From Denitrobaculum tricleocarpae (GTDB lineage Bacteria; Pseudomonadota; Alphaproteobacteria; Kiloniellales; Kiloniellaceae), in assembly GCF_007004665.1 (NCBI RefSeq), contig NZ_ML660065.1, forward strand, positions 36,668 through 100,667: a stretch of 64,000 nucleotides of DNA, given 5' to 3'. A program made the translations under genes and the position numbers. Shown here piece by piece: positions 45,402 to 55,039 of the stretch. The notes beneath the pieces are model-generated. The model ran no database searches. It was not told where the DNA came from and saw nothing but the letters and a program-made list of their open reading frames with translations. Position 1 is the first letter of the stretch. Each line of letters begins with the position of its first letter.

Positions 45402-47329
45402 TTCGAACCCTCCAGTTCGGGGCCCTTCGCCTGTCCGCGCCGCCAGTCCCAGAGGATCAGCACAACGCCCAGCGCCAGGGCCGGCAGGTGGTAAAGCGGA
45501 TCGAGTGCGAGCAAGATAAAGGCGGCGAGAAACCGCAAGACCACCTCGGCCCAGGTCAACCGGCCCCGGTCAAAAGCCGAGAGCGCGGATGAGAAGAGCC
45601 AGATGCAGAAGAGCGTGCGCGCGAGGATCCAGAGGAACGGGAGGAGATGAAACTCCTCGACGATCAGGATTGTGGGATAAAACGCAAAGATGAAAGGAAT
45701 GATGAACTTCGCCATGCCCAGGCGGAAGGACATGAAGGCAGTCATAAGCGGGTTGGATCCCGCAATGGGCGCGGCGGCATAGGCGGCGATCGCAACCGGC
45801 GGCGTCAGGGAAGAGGCAACCCCGTAGTAGAAAACGAACATATGCGCCGTCAGCATGGAAATGCCCAGGGCCTGGATGGCCGGCCCCATGACCAGAATGA
45901 TGATCAGATAAGCCGGCAGGGTCGGCATGCCCATCCCCAGGATCAAGGCGCCCACCATGGCCACGGCAAGCGCGGAGAAAAGGCTGTCGCCGCGCACCGA
46001 GGCGATCACGTTGGCAAGCTTCAGCCCTAGCCCGGTGGTGTCCAGTGAGCCGACCAGAATCCCGATGGCGGCAATGGCGATCAGGAGGGTCGCGCCCGAT
46101 TTGCTGCCGTTGATGAAGGAGCGCCAGACCCGCATGGGATTGTTGCGGACCTCGGGATTGATGACGGAAAGCACCAGCAAAACAATGACCGCGTAGAAAC
46201 CGGCCGCCGAGGTGGAGAGCCCCAGCAAAAGCGAGCCGATCACCGTCGCGATAGGCCCGAGGAAGAGGACGGAGTTGATCAGATCCACGCGCGTGATCCT
46301 GTCGTCAATGGTCAGGGCCTGCACCTCGATCCCCTGCCGCCGGGATTCCACCGTGACCGCCGCGAAGAGGCTGAAGTAGTAGAAGAGCGCGGGAAACAGC
46401 GCGGCGACGATGATGTTGAGATAACCGACGCCGGTCAGATCCGCCATTACCAGCGCCGCCGCCCCCATGATCGGCGGCATGATCTGCCCGCCTGAAGAAG
46501 CGGTCGCCTCGATCCCGGCGGCGAAGGTCGGCGAGAAACCGCGCTTCTTGATCATGGGAATGGTGAAGGTGCCGGTGCCCACGATATTGGCGACGGTACT
46601 GCCCGACATGGTGCCGAAGAGCGACGAGGCCAGGATCGCGGCATGGGCCGGGCCGCCCCGGGTCCGCCGGGTTGCCAGGAAGGCGAACTTCAAAAGTGTA
46701 TCCCCTGCCCCGGTTCCCTCCAGCAAAGCCCCGAAGATGATGAAGATGAACACGGTCGAGAGTACGATGTTCGTGATCGAGCCGAAGACGCCCTTGTTGG
46801 TGTTGTACCAGAGCGCTTCGGCCACCTCTTTCAGCGAAAAGCCCGAATGCTCCATGATGCCCGGCAGGTCCTGCCCAAACAGCAGGTAGACCACGGCCAG
46901 TGCGCCCACAGAAAAAAGCCCCCAGCCCCAGAGCCTGCGCGTCAGTTCCAAAAAGACAGCGAGGCCCGCGAGGGCCGGCCAGGCGTCGGAATTGGTCACG
47001 TCATAAAGCGCAGTCTCCATTTCCGTCTGCACGAAGTGGAAGGACCAGATGGACCAGAGACCCGCCAGGATCAGCACGGTATCCGAGAGCGGGTGCAGCA
47101 GGTTCACCGTCCGGCCCGCTTCTTCGGCGAGGCGTTGCCGCATCGCCGCCGACACGGCCACACCGGCGATCAGAGCCAGCGCAAAGCCGCCCGCGCGGTG
47201 CAGTTTTGGATCCAGCAGGCCGAGGCCGGAGCTGTAGAGCGCGATGATGCCGAGAAGCGCGCAGGAGAGAATGGACGCGGCGGATAAAGCCTTCGCCGTT
47301 ACGCCAGAAGGAGGTGTTGGTTCTGTCAT
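45398..47329 (-). CDS. TRAP transporter fused permease (TAXI type)
   Basis: A 643-residue membrane protein with about 16-18 helices. It joins the small (DctQ-like) and large (DctM-like) subunits, as in TAXI-type TRAP systems. The DctM core contains 'GGPAHAAILASSLFGTMSGSTVANIVGTGTFTIPMIKKRGFSPTFAAGIEATASSGGQIMPPIMGAAALVM'-type blocks. It takes up an organic anion driven by an ion gradient, with the binding protein encoded just upstream. Confidence 0.93.
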   Translation of the reverse strand: MTEPTPPSGVTAKALSAASILSCALLGIIALYSSGLGLLDPKLHRAGGFALALIAGVAVSAAMRQRLAEEAGRTVNLLHPLSDTVLILAGLWSIWSFHFVQTEMETALYDVTNSDAWPALAGLAVFLELTRRLWGWGLFSVGALAVVYLLFGQDLPGIMEHSGFSLKEVAEALWYNTNKGVFGSITNIVLSTVFIFIIFGALLEGTGAGDTLLKFAFLATRRTRGGPAHAAILASSLFGTMSGSTVANIVGTGTFTIPMIKKRGFSPTFAAGIEATASSGGQIMPPIMGAAALVMADLTGVGYLNIIVAALFPALFYYFSLFAAVTVESRRQGIEVQALTIDDRITRVDLINSVLFLGPIATVIGSLLLGLSTSAAGFYAVIVLLVLSVINPEVRNNPMRVWRSFINGSKSGATLLIAIAAIGILVGSLDTTGLGLKLANVIASVRGDSLFSALAVAMVGALILGMGMPTLPAYLIIILVMGPAIQALGISMLTAHMFVFYYGVASSLTPPVAIAAYAAAPIAGSNPLMTAFMSFRLGMAKFIIPFIFAFYPTILIVEEFHLLPFLWILARTLFCIWLFSSALSAFDRGRLTWAEVVLRFLAAFILLALDPLYHLPALALGVVLILWDWRRGQAKGPELEGSK

Positions 47330-47422
47330 GGCCGCGGTCCTGCAGTCTGGATCAGGGATGGAACGATCCGGCGCCGCCGCAGCGAGGCGGCTTTGCCCTC
47401 ACATTCTACCCGGTGACGCATC

Positions 47423-47514
47423 AAGAGACGCACTCAGGGACGCCCGTTCAGGGACGCCGGTTCAGGGACGCCCGTTCAGGGAAGCTCCCGTTCGGGGACG
47501 CACACTCAGGGACG
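47423..47514. repeat. 14-bp tandem direct repeat between TRAP genes
   Basis: About six copies of AGGGACGCCCGTTC with small changes run through the gap between the TAXI binding-protein stop and the permease start and just into the end of the binding-protein gene. The unit length is constant except for one 16-bp copy. No palindrome or array leader. Confidence 0.75.
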
Positions 47515-48510
47515 TAGCGCGTCCGGGACCGCGAAACCGGCCTCGTCGTAGTAGCGAAGAGCGCCCGGGTGCAGCGGCACGTTGATGGCGGTAAAGGCGG
47601 TCTCCTTCGTCACTTCCTTCAGGAAGAAGGCGGTGGCCTGGACCTCTTCGATGTTATCCCAGAAGGCCTTGGTGGCCTTGTAGACCACCTCCTCGTCCAT
47701 GCCCGCATGGGTACCGACAAACTGGAAAAAGCCGAGGGCCGTGATCTCGCCGCCCGTCAGTTGACCTTTGTAGATTCCGCCGTCGAAGCTGGCCATACCA
47801 CGTCCGGGGCGCCCGAACAGCGCCTTCATGGCGTCGCTGTCGCGCGCGCCGTCAGGAATGGAAAGGACCCGGAATTCGCCTGAAAGGCCGAACTGCTCGA
47901 TATTGGCCGAACCGACCTCGGCAGGACGCACCATCATATCGATCTTGCCGTCCGAGAGCGCGGCGTAACCTTCGCCCCAGGAGAGGCGAACGGCCTTGTA
48001 GTCCGATCCGGCTTCATAGCCGGTGATGATCTTGATCAGGGCTTCCGAAGTGGCGGAGGCGGAGCCCGCAGGCGGACCCGTGAAGACGGTTTTACCTTTG
48101 ATGTCTTCCCAGTTCTCGATGCCGGAGCCCGCCAGCGTCACGGGATGGTAGGCCCCGGCCTTGAACCCCAGAATCGCCCGCAGGTTTTTCGACAGCTCGG
48201 GCGCCGCGTCGATCTTCTGATACATGCGTTTCTGGCCGGCCATCAGGTTGACCAGCGAAGGCACCGACGAAAAGAAGGCAAGCTCGCCCTTCGCGCCCTT
48301 GAGCATCGACTTGGTCAGCGTCTGTCCGGCATTGACCTGAATGGTGACGTCCGCCTTCCCGGCCTGATTGGCAAAGGCGACGAACATGGTGTGCACGGGG
48401 TCGCCGACACCGGCGGTTTCCCCTTTGAAGACCTCGGCACCAGCGCTTGTGGCGAACAGCAGCGACGCAGCCGCGGCAGCCTGAACGGCCGCCTTCGTGA
48501 ATTTGATCAT
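47506..48510 (-). CDS. TAXI-family TRAP solute-binding protein
   Basis: A 334-residue periplasmic binding protein. Signal peptide about residues 1-25 ('AAVQAAAAASLLFATSAGAE'), then the NMT1/TAXI fold with 'VQVNAGQTLTKSMLKGAKGELAFFSS' and 'VVYKATKAFWDNI'. ATG 48510 has GGGAGGG before it; the frame from 48525 adds five residues. It delivers substrate to the fused permease; the sulfatase is in the same operon. The divergent LysR gene is 93 bp away. Confidence 0.92.
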   Translation of the reverse strand: MIKFTKAAVQAAAAASLLFATSAGAEVFKGETAGVGDPVHTMFVAFANQAGKADVTIQVNAGQTLTKSMLKGAKGELAFFSSVPSLVNLMAGQKRMYQKIDAAPELSKNLRAILGFKAGAYHPVTLAGSGIENWEDIKGKTVFTGPPAGSASATSEALIKIITGYEAGSDYKAVRLSWGEGYAALSDGKIDMMVRPAEVGSANIEQFGLSGEFRVLSIPDGARDSDAMKALFGRPGRGMASFDGGIYKGQLTGGEITALGFFQFVGTHAGMDEEVVYKATKAFWDNIEEVQATAFFLKEVTKETAFTAINVPLHPGALRYYDEAGFAVPDALRP

Positions 48511-48603
48511 TTTTCCCTCCCTCACCTTTTGTTTTTTTTCAGACTACGGGATTCCTTTAATAAAAAATAATGCCTTTTTTTGTCCCATAGATTACTTTTT
48601 GGT

Positions 48604-49491
48604 ATGAATATAGATCCACGCCACCTCACCCAGCTTTCCATGATCGTCGAATCCGGGTCCTTCCAGACCGCGGCGGACCGCCTGGGCTTGAGTCAGCCTG
48701 CGCTCAGCCGGAACATCAGATCGCTGGAGCAGAGGATCGGCGCCCCCGTCTTCGACCGCAGCGCCCGAAAGGCGATGCCCACCGACCTCGGGCTGCGGCT
48801 CGCCCAAAGCGGCCTGACGATCCGTGTCGCGGAGGAACAGGCGCAGTCCTATTCCCAGCTGGCATCGACCGGCGCGGCGGGGGAACTGCGCATCGGAGCG
48901 CCGCCGATTATCGCGGGACAATTCCTGACCGATCATATCGCGCAGTTCGTGAGCGACCGGCCCGACTGTAAGCTCGAGCTGCGTGTCGGCCTGGTCCACG
49001 AGCTCCGCACGATGCTTGAACGCGCGCAGATCGACCTGGTCATCGGGCCACGGGGTTTGACGGAGTCCATCGCGGACTCCGTGTTTGTGCCTCTGGTGGA
49101 TGACCGGGTCGGTATCCTCTGCCGCGAGGGGCATTCTCTGCTGAAGAAAGCCAAGGTGACGGCAAGAGACTTCGAAGCGCAGTCCTGGGTCGCCCACTCG
49201 CGCGGCAGCATGCTGCGCCGCCAGACGGAGGGCGCGTTGATCGCCATGGGGCTGGAGCAGATACACATCACCATCGAAACGGATTCCATCCGCTCGGTGC
49301 TGGAAATCGTCGCCTCGACCGACCTGATCTCCACCATGCCCAGAGAGACAACCCGCCCTTATCTCTCGAAACGATTGCGCTTCGTCGACTTCGACCACCC
49401 GCAGTTCCACCGCCCCATCGGCGCCATCCGCCGCAAAACCGCGCCCGCGAATGCGATCGTTGATGCCTTTCTGAAACTCCTGGTACCTTGA
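48604..49491 (+). CDS. LysR-family regulator of the TRAP/sulfatase operon
   Basis: A 295-residue LysR protein with an N-terminal HTH (about residues 4-62, 'HLTQLSMIVESGSFQTAADRLGLSQPALSRNIRSLEQRIG') and an effector domain. ATG 48604 is taken; a TTG at 48580 is less likely. Divergent placement from the TAXI-TRAP-sulfatase operon suggests it is the local regulator. Effector not known. Confidence 0.92.
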   Translation: MNIDPRHLTQLSMIVESGSFQTAADRLGLSQPALSRNIRSLEQRIGAPVFDRSARKAMPTDLGLRLAQSGLTIRVAEEQAQSYSQLASTGAAGELRIGAPPIIAGQFLTDHIAQFVSDRPDCKLELRVGLVHELRTMLERAQIDLVIGPRGLTESIADSVFVPLVDDRVGILCREGHSLLKKAKVTARDFEAQSWVAHSRGSMLRRQTEGALIAMGLEQIHITIETDSIRSVLEIVASTDLISTMPRETTRPYLSKRLRFVDFDHPQFHRPIGAIRRKTAPANAIVDAFLKLLVP

Positions 49492-49552
49492 GTGTCTCCG
49501 CTCGCTGTTCCACGCGCGTTTGTCAAAATCACTATCGGATAGAAAAACCCCT

Positions 49553-50188
49553 GTGATCCCTTTTTCAGCCGACGTCTTTTTCAATTTTCTGGCTCAGTAC
49601 AATGCCGCGATCTGGCCGGCGCAGCTTGTCGCCAGCTTTATGGCGCTGGCAGCTGTTCGTCTTGTGATCTGGCCCCTTCAGAACTCAGGACGCATCATCG
49701 CGGCGATACTGGCTTTTTTCTGGATCTGGACCGGGACGGTTTATCACCTGAACTTTTTCGCGCTGATCAACTTCTGGGACCTGGGCTTTGGGGTCCTGTT
49801 TCTGCTCCAGGCCCTCCTTCTCCTCTGGAGCGGCGTCATTCGGAACCGCCTGAACCCTGCGCAAAAAGCACCAAAAGCCATCTCACGCGCAGGTCAGATC
49901 ACCTTGGCCGCCGCCCTGGTCATCTACCCCCTGCTCGCGGCGGGTTTCGGGCGGGGGCTGGCGGAGATCGCCTGGGTGGGCACCGGTCCGGCGCCCACCC
50001 TGCTCCTGACCCTCGGCCTTCTCGCCCTTGCAGGCGGCGGACGCCTCTGGGGACTCCTGATCATCCCGCTTTTCTGCTGCCTGACCGGGAGTCTCTTCGC
50101 CACTTTACTGCCGCTTCCCCAAGACTGGATCCTGCTGCCGGCCGCCCTCGGGATCGTCTGGGTCTTCGTGATCAGCCGGAAGGCGTGA
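49553..50188 (+). CDS. DUF6064 membrane protein
   Basis: A 211-residue protein with about six hydrophobic helices across its length. The N-terminal 'PFSADVFFNFLAQYNAAIWPAQ' is typical of DUF6064. I start at GTG 49553, which places this segment at the N-terminus; TTG 49520 would add 11 unconserved residues. Function of the family is unknown. Confidence 0.8.
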   Translation: MIPFSADVFFNFLAQYNAAIWPAQLVASFMALAAVRLVIWPLQNSGRIIAAILAFFWIWTGTVYHLNFFALINFWDLGFGVLFLLQALLLLWSGVIRNRLNPAQKAPKAISRAGQITLAAALVIYPLLAAGFGRGLAEIAWVGTGPAPTLLLTLGLLALAGGGRLWGLLIIPLFCCLTGSLFATLLPLPQDWILLPAALGIVWVFVISRKA

Positions 50189-50259
50189 CAAAGGACCCGC
50201 CCGCACTATATGTCCTGTGACCGGCAGATCCGGTTTTTCTTAAGCGCAGCGCAGGTTTT

Positions 50260-51348
50260 ATGGATTCCCTGACACAGTTCGTACTTGGTTCCGGCGTCGG
50301 ACTCGCCGTTCTCGGGCGCAAGATCGGCCCGCGTAAAGCGGCGCTGACCGGCGGACTTCTGGGAACCATCCCCGATATGGACGTCTTCTATCCCTTCGAG
50401 GATCCGATTGATTCCTTCGTCCTGCACCGCGGCGCCACCCATTCGGTCATCATGCAGGCGGTGGTCACCCCGCTGTTCGGCGAGGCGTTGATACGGCTTT
50501 TCAAGGGTCTGCGCGATCACCGGATCATGACCTACCTGGCAGTTTATCTCTGTTTCGTCACCCATGCTCTGGCCGACGCCGCCACGATCTACGGCACCAA
50601 ACTCTTCTGGCCGATCTGGAAGGAACCCTTAGGCACCGGCTCGATCTTCATTATCGATCCGCTCTACACAATTCCCCTGGTGGTGATCACGGTCTGGGCA
50701 CTCTGTGTCAGCAGCTGGACGGATCGCTTCCGGCGCGCGGTGACCTTCTGCCTGGCAATTTCCACGGCCTACATGGCCTGGGGCCTGGTCGCGCAGCAGA
50801 TCGCACTCTCGAAGGCCGGTGACGTGCTCGCGCGCCACGGCATTACGCCGGACCGCATGATTGCGACCGCCGGGCCCTTCAACACGATTTTCTGGAAGGC
50901 AACCGCCATCGAAGGCGACCGCTACTTCAATCTCTATGTTCCCCTGCTGGGTGATACGGACAGCATCACGGCCTACGCCCATCCGCGCGGTACCGCTGCC
51001 GCGGGCTGTCTCGACAACGCGGAGAGCCTGCGAAAGCTAGCGGATTTCAGCGGGGGCTTTTACCGGATCGACCGGGAAGACGGCAAGCTGGTGGTCTCGG
51101 ACCTGCGCATGGGCCTGACGCCCGCCTATGTCTTCCGCTTCGCCATCGCCGAGGAGACCGCCGAGGGTCTGAAAGCGATTTTCCCGGAGCGGCGCCGGAG
51201 CGACCGCGCCAACGACACGGACTTCGATTGGCTATTCGCCAACCTATCCGGCGACTACGTTCTCCGGCCCGCCGAGGCCGACATGGCCCTGCTGGAGAAC
51301 CCGCAGTGGCGCTTTGCAGCGCTCGAGACAGAGGCTACCATTTGCTGA
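50260..51348 (+). CDS. Membrane-bound metal-dependent hydrolase (YdjM/DUF457 type)
   Basis: A 362-residue protein. The N-terminal region 'MDSLTQFVLGSGVGLAVLGRKIGPRKAALTGGLLGTIPDMDVF' and 'LHRGATHS' and 'FVTHALADAATIYGT' contain the His/Asp pattern of this family. Several membrane helices follow (about residues 95-185), and the last 160 residues form a soluble domain. E. coli YdjM is the best-known relative. Substrate unknown. Confidence 0.88.
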   Translation: MDSLTQFVLGSGVGLAVLGRKIGPRKAALTGGLLGTIPDMDVFYPFEDPIDSFVLHRGATHSVIMQAVVTPLFGEALIRLFKGLRDHRIMTYLAVYLCFVTHALADAATIYGTKLFWPIWKEPLGTGSIFIIDPLYTIPLVVITVWALCVSSWTDRFRRAVTFCLAISTAYMAWGLVAQQIALSKAGDVLARHGITPDRMIATAGPFNTIFWKATAIEGDRYFNLYVPLLGDTDSITAYAHPRGTAAAGCLDNAESLRKLADFSGGFYRIDREDGKLVVSDLRMGLTPAYVFRFAIAEETAEGLKAIFPERRRSDRANDTDFDWLFANLSGDYVLRPAEADMALLENPQWRFAALETEATIC

Positions 51349-51377
51349 GCGTGACAAAATCCCCTTGAATCGGTCCA

Positions 51378-52184
51378 ATGCCCGAAGCGTCTGAAACATC
51401 CAAGCCAGCAGAGATGACAGCGGCCCAGGCCCCACCGAGCGTCGCCGCGTCGAGCGTCGAGGACTTCCGCGCCAATCTGGATGCGGTTCACAAAAGGATC
51501 GCGCAGGCCTGCGCACGCAGCGGCCGCGATCCCAAGGACGTCCGGCTGCTCCCCGTCAGCAAGACGGTGCCCGAAGCCCGCATCCGCATGGCCTACGCCG
51601 CCGGCTGCCGCTTTCTGGGCGAAAACAGGGTCCAGGAAGCCCTGGAGAAATCCGAGGCCATGGCGGATCTGACCGATCTGAAGTGGTCGGTGATCGGACA
51701 CCTGCAGAGCAACAAGGCCAAGTACGTCGCCCGCTTCGCCCAGGAATTCCAGGCACTGGATTCCCTGAAGCTGGCGGGCGCCCTGGACCGGCGCCTGCAG
51801 ATCGAGGGCCGGAGCCTGGATGTCTTCGTCCAGGTCAACTCCTCGGGCGAGGACAGCAAGTTCGGCCTGCCGCCCGAAGGCGTTCTGGACTTCGTGCGCC
51901 AATTGCCGGCCTTTGGCGCTCTGCGCGTGCGCGGCCTCATGACCCTCGCGCTCTTCTCTCGTGATGAAGCGCGCGTGCGGCCCTGTTTTCAGCGCATGCG
52001 GGATCTGCGGAAAATGTTGCGGCAGGATGCGCCGGAGAGCCTCTCCTTCGACGAACTCTCCATGGGCATGTCCGGCGACTTCGAGCTGGCCATCGAGGAA
52101 GGCGCGACCGTGGTGCGCGTGGGACAGGCGATCTTCGGGCCACGGAAGACCCCGGATAGTCACTACTGGCCGGGGACGGGTTAA
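51378..52184 (+). CDS. yggS: YggS-family pyridoxal phosphate homeostasis protein
   Basis: A 268-residue PLP-binding TIM-barrel protein of the alanine racemase fold type. It has the family lysine Lys62 in 'LLPVSKTVPEARIRMAYAAG' and 'FLGENRVQEA', with 'WSVIGHLQSNKAKYVARF' and 'LSMGMSGDFELAIEEGATVVRVGQAIFG'. YggS keeps free PLP in balance. A 30-residue N-terminal tail precedes the usual start. It converges with the ABC permease gene with a 4-bp overlap. Confidence 0.93.
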   Translation: MPEASETSKPAEMTAAQAPPSVAASSVEDFRANLDAVHKRIAQACARSGRDPKDVRLLPVSKTVPEARIRMAYAAGCRFLGENRVQEALEKSEAMADLTDLKWSVIGHLQSNKAKYVARFAQEFQALDSLKLAGALDRRLQIEGRSLDVFVQVNSSGEDSKFGLPPEGVLDFVRQLPAFGALRVRGLMTLALFSRDEARVRPCFQRMRDLRKMLRQDAPESLSFDELSMGMSGDFELAIEEGATVVRVGQAIFGPRKTPDSHYWPGTG

Positions 52185-53248
52185 GTCCTTCTTCGTCCCA
52201 GCAAAAAGATAAAGAACAGCCCGCCAACGAAACCGGTGAGGATGCCGATGGGCATGTCTTCCGGTGCCAGGATCAGCCGGGAGAAGACGTCGGCCCAGAC
52301 CAGGAAGATCGCGCCTGACAGCGCCGCGAGCGGCAGGACGCGGGCGTTGTCGCCGCCGACCAGGAAACGCACGATGTGCGGCACCATCAGGCCGACGAAA
52401 CCGATGGTGCCGGAGAAGGCCACCAGAACGCCGGTCAGCAGTGCCGTGCAGATGAAGACCCTAAGACGAAAGCGCGTGACCTGGATGCCCAGCGTGGTGG
52501 CGGTCTCGTCGCCGATGGTCATGGCGTTGAGCGCGCCGGCATGGAACTGGAGATAGGCGCCGCAGAGGAGCACAGCGCTCAGCGGATAGAGCAGATGGCT
52601 CCACTGCGCGAGACCGAGGCCGCCGAGCATCCAGAAGACCACCGTGTGGGTGGCCTTGGGATCGCCCAGGAAGATCAGCAGATTGGCGAGCGCCATGATC
52701 ACGAAGGAGACGGCAACACCGGCCAGCACCAGACGCCCGACGCTGGTGGCATCGGTCACGCGGGTGACAAGGACCACGATGGCCGTCGCAGCCAACGCAC
52801 CGAGGAAGGCAAAGAGCGGCACGGTCGCCAGGCCCAGAAACAATCCGGTGTGCAGCAGCGCCAGGATGGCCCCGAAAGCGGCACCGGAGGAAATGCTCAG
52901 CAGGTGCGGGTCGGCCAGCGGGTTGCGGGTGATCGCCTGCAGCGCCGTGCCGACCATGCCGAGCCCTGCCCCCACCAGAGCCGCGAGCAGAGCGCGCGGA
53001 AATCGGATTTCCCAGATGATATTCTCACGCCCCCGGGACCAGGTGACCTCGAAGGCGCCGGACCAGAGTTTGTTGGCGACAATCGACCAGACGGTTTCCA
53101 GGGGGATCGTCACCGCCCCCAGGCTGACCGCGGCCAGGACCGAGACCGCCAGCAGAAGGCTGCCCAGACCGAAGAAGCCGAGGCCGGACAGGCCGCGTCT
53201 CGACCCCACGCGCTCGGTTTCTGACAGGGAACTCACCTCCGACAACAC
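52181..53248 (-). CDS. FecCD/BtuC-type ABC importer permease
   Basis: A 355-residue permease with about ten membrane helices. It shows the FecCD/BtuC motifs 'IRFPRALLAALVGAGLGMVGTALQAITRNPLADPHLLSISSGAAFGA' and 'GTIGFVGLMVPHIVRFLVG'. It imports a chelated metal or corrinoid with the neighbouring SBP and ATPase. Likely start GTG 53248 with AGGA nearby. A short ACTTCCTACAAT direct repeat lies in the 30-bp gap to the binding protein. Confidence 0.93.
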   Translation of the reverse strand: MLSEVSSLSETERVGSRRGLSGLGFFGLGSLLLAVSVLAAVSLGAVTIPLETVWSIVANKLWSGAFEVTWSRGRENIIWEIRFPRALLAALVGAGLGMVGTALQAITRNPLADPHLLSISSGAAFGAILALLHTGLFLGLATVPLFAFLGALAATAIVVLVTRVTDATSVGRLVLAGVAVSFVIMALANLLIFLGDPKATHTVVFWMLGGLGLAQWSHLLYPLSAVLLCGAYLQFHAGALNAMTIGDETATTLGIQVTRFRLRVFICTALLTGVLVAFSGTIGFVGLMVPHIVRFLVGGDNARVLPLAALSGAIFLVWADVFSRLILAPEDMPIGILTGFVGGLFFIFLLGRRRT

Positions 53249-53278
53249 TTCCTACAATACTTCCTACAATACTGCCCG

Positions 53279-54247
53279 CTAGAACATTTCAGGGTGGAAG
53301 GCCGCCCCCAGACGCTTGATGGCGCCGATGTTGCGCGGGCCCGGGGTTGCCTCGACGTATTCCAGCGTGACGAAGCGGTCGTTCTTGACGGCCTCGATGT
53401 CCTTGAAGGCCGGGTTCTTCATCATGAAGGCGCGTTTCTGTGCCGCCGTGACCTGGCCGTAGTTGACGATGACGATGACTTCCGGATTGCGCTCGACCAC
53501 CGCTTCCCAGCCGATCTTGACCCAGCTGGCTTCGACGTCATCCACGATGTTGCGTCCGCCGGCAGCCTCGATCATGGCGGTCGGGATGCCGTAGCGGCCC
53601 GAGGTGAAGACCTGGTCCTCGCCGGAATCATAGACGAACACGCGGACGGGTTCCGCCTTGGCGCCAAGTTTGGCGGTAAAGTCGGCCAGGTCGGCCTTGT
53701 AGCCGGCAACCAGCGCTTCGGCCCGCTCCCGCACGTCGAAGATCGCGCCGAGATTGAGCAGGTCCGCGTACATGTCTTCCATGGAGGCCTTGTCCTTTTC
53801 CATGATGTGGACGCAGGACTCGGTGAGCTCGTAGACCTTGATGCCGAAGGGCGCCAGGGTCTCCGGCGTGACCTCGCCGCCGACCTTCATGCCGTAGTTC
53901 CAGCCGGCGAAATAGAAGTCCGCGTCGGCGCCCAGCAGCACTTCCTTGGAAGGGTACTTCGGCGAGAGTTCCGGCAGTTCCTTCACGCCCGCGCGCAGCT
54001 TCTCGTCCAGGGTCTTCCAGCCGGACACCCCGCTGTAGCCCACCATGCGGTCCTGGAGTTTCAGGGCCAGCATCATCTCGGTCAGGTTGACGTCGTTCGA
54101 GACCGCGCGCTGCGGCGGTGCGTCGAAGACCACCTCCCGATTACAGCTTTGGACGGTCACCGGGTCGGCGGCGGCGGCGGCGGGAAGCAGCGCGGCGGCA
54201 AGACCGGCGGTCAGAGTGAGCGTGAGCGTCGGGAGGACTCGAAACAT
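53279..54247 (-). CDS. Metal-chelate/corrinoid ABC importer binding protein
   Basis: A 322-residue periplasmic protein of the BtuF/FepB cluster (cluster A-II). The signal peptide spans residues 1-27 ('ALLPAAAAAD'), then the two-lobe fold with a long linking helix. Segments include 'PQRAVSNDVNLTEMMLALKLQDRMVGYSG' and 'WVKIGWEAVVERNPEVIVIVNYG'. Substrate is likely a corrinoid or cobalt complex because of the upstream cobalamin riboswitch; the fold alone does not decide. Confidence 0.92.
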   Translation of the reverse strand: MFRVLPTLTLTLTAGLAAALLPAAAAADPVTVQSCNREVVFDAPPQRAVSNDVNLTEMMLALKLQDRMVGYSGVSGWKTLDEKLRAGVKELPELSPKYPSKEVLLGADADFYFAGWNYGMKVGGEVTPETLAPFGIKVYELTESCVHIMEKDKASMEDMYADLLNLGAIFDVRERAEALVAGYKADLADFTAKLGAKAEPVRVFVYDSGEDQVFTSGRYGIPTAMIEAAGGRNIVDDVEASWVKIGWEAVVERNPEVIVIVNYGQVTAAQKRAFMMKNPAFKDIEAVKNDRFVTLEYVEATPGPRNIGAIKRLGAAFHPEMF

Positions 54248-54259
54248 CTGTTTCTTCCT

Positions 54260-55039
54260 TTAAGTCTGGTTGGGCAGTTGAAATGAAAAGCGCGGCGCGC
54301 CGGTCACGGGCTCCGCGTCGATAAAGCTCTGGACCCTGAAAGCCTCGAGGATCCGCTCGGCGGTCAGGACCTCGGCGGGTTTGCCGACGCCGAGCACATG
54401 CCCACCGGCCAAGAGCAGAACCCGGTCGGCGAAGACAGAGGCCAGGTTCAGATCGTGCAGGCTGGCGATCACGGTCGGCCCCAGGCCGCGCATCAGAGTC
54501 AGGAGCTCGAGCTGATGGCGGATGTCCAGATGATTGGTCGGCTCGTCGAGAAGGATGACATCGGGCTCCTGGGCCAGAGCCCGCGCGATCATGACCCGCT
54601 GCTTCTCGCCGCCGGAGAGCGAGGAGAGATGGCGTTCCGTAAGTTCGCTCAGCTCCATGCGTTCGATGGCGGTCTGCATCATGCGGCGGTCGCGGGCGCC
54701 GATCGCGGCGAGGCCCTTGCGGTAGGGTGTGCGTCCCAGAGCGACGATGTCCCGGACCGTGAGTCCGAAGTCGGCGGGCTGTTCCTGCAGCACCGTGGCC
54801 AGCTTGCGGGCGCAGTCGCGCGCGCCCAGCGACCAGATGTCCGCGCCGTCGATCCGCACGCTGCCTTCACTGGGTTTCAAGTAGCGGTAGAGGCAGCGCA
54901 GAAGGGTTGACTTGCCAGCCCCGTTCGGCCCGACCACCGCAAGGGTCTCGCCGGCCGGGACCGAGAAGGAAACCTCCGATATGATGGCCTTGCCGCCGGC
55001 GTGCCAGGAGAGGCCTTGAACTTCGATCCCTGCCGCCAT
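54260..55039 (-). CDS. FecE/BtuD-type ABC importer ATP-binding protein
   Basis: A 259-residue ATPase with Walker A GPNGAGKST (residues 37-45), signature LSGGEKQRVMIARAL and Walker B VILLDEPTNHLD. It serves the FecCD permease and binding protein that follow in the operon. ATG overlaps the stop of the DUF1636 gene. Confidence 0.94.
   Translation of the reverse strand: MAAGIEVQGLSWHAGGKAIISEVSFSVPAGETLAVVGPNGAGKSTLLRCLYRYLKPSEGSVRIDGADIWSLGARDCARKLATVLQEQPADFGLTVRDIVALGRTPYRKGLAAIGARDRRMMQTAIERMELSELTERHLSSLSGGEKQRVMIARALAQEPDVILLDEPTNHLDIRHQLELLTLMRGLGPTVIASLHDLNLASVFADRVLLLAGGHVLGVGKPAEVLTAERILEAFRVQSFIDAEPVTGAPRFSFQLPNQT

Noticed and set aside
47423..47514. Possible CRISPR-like repeat
   Set aside because: Units are 14 bp head to tail without spacers, so it is a simple tandem repeat.
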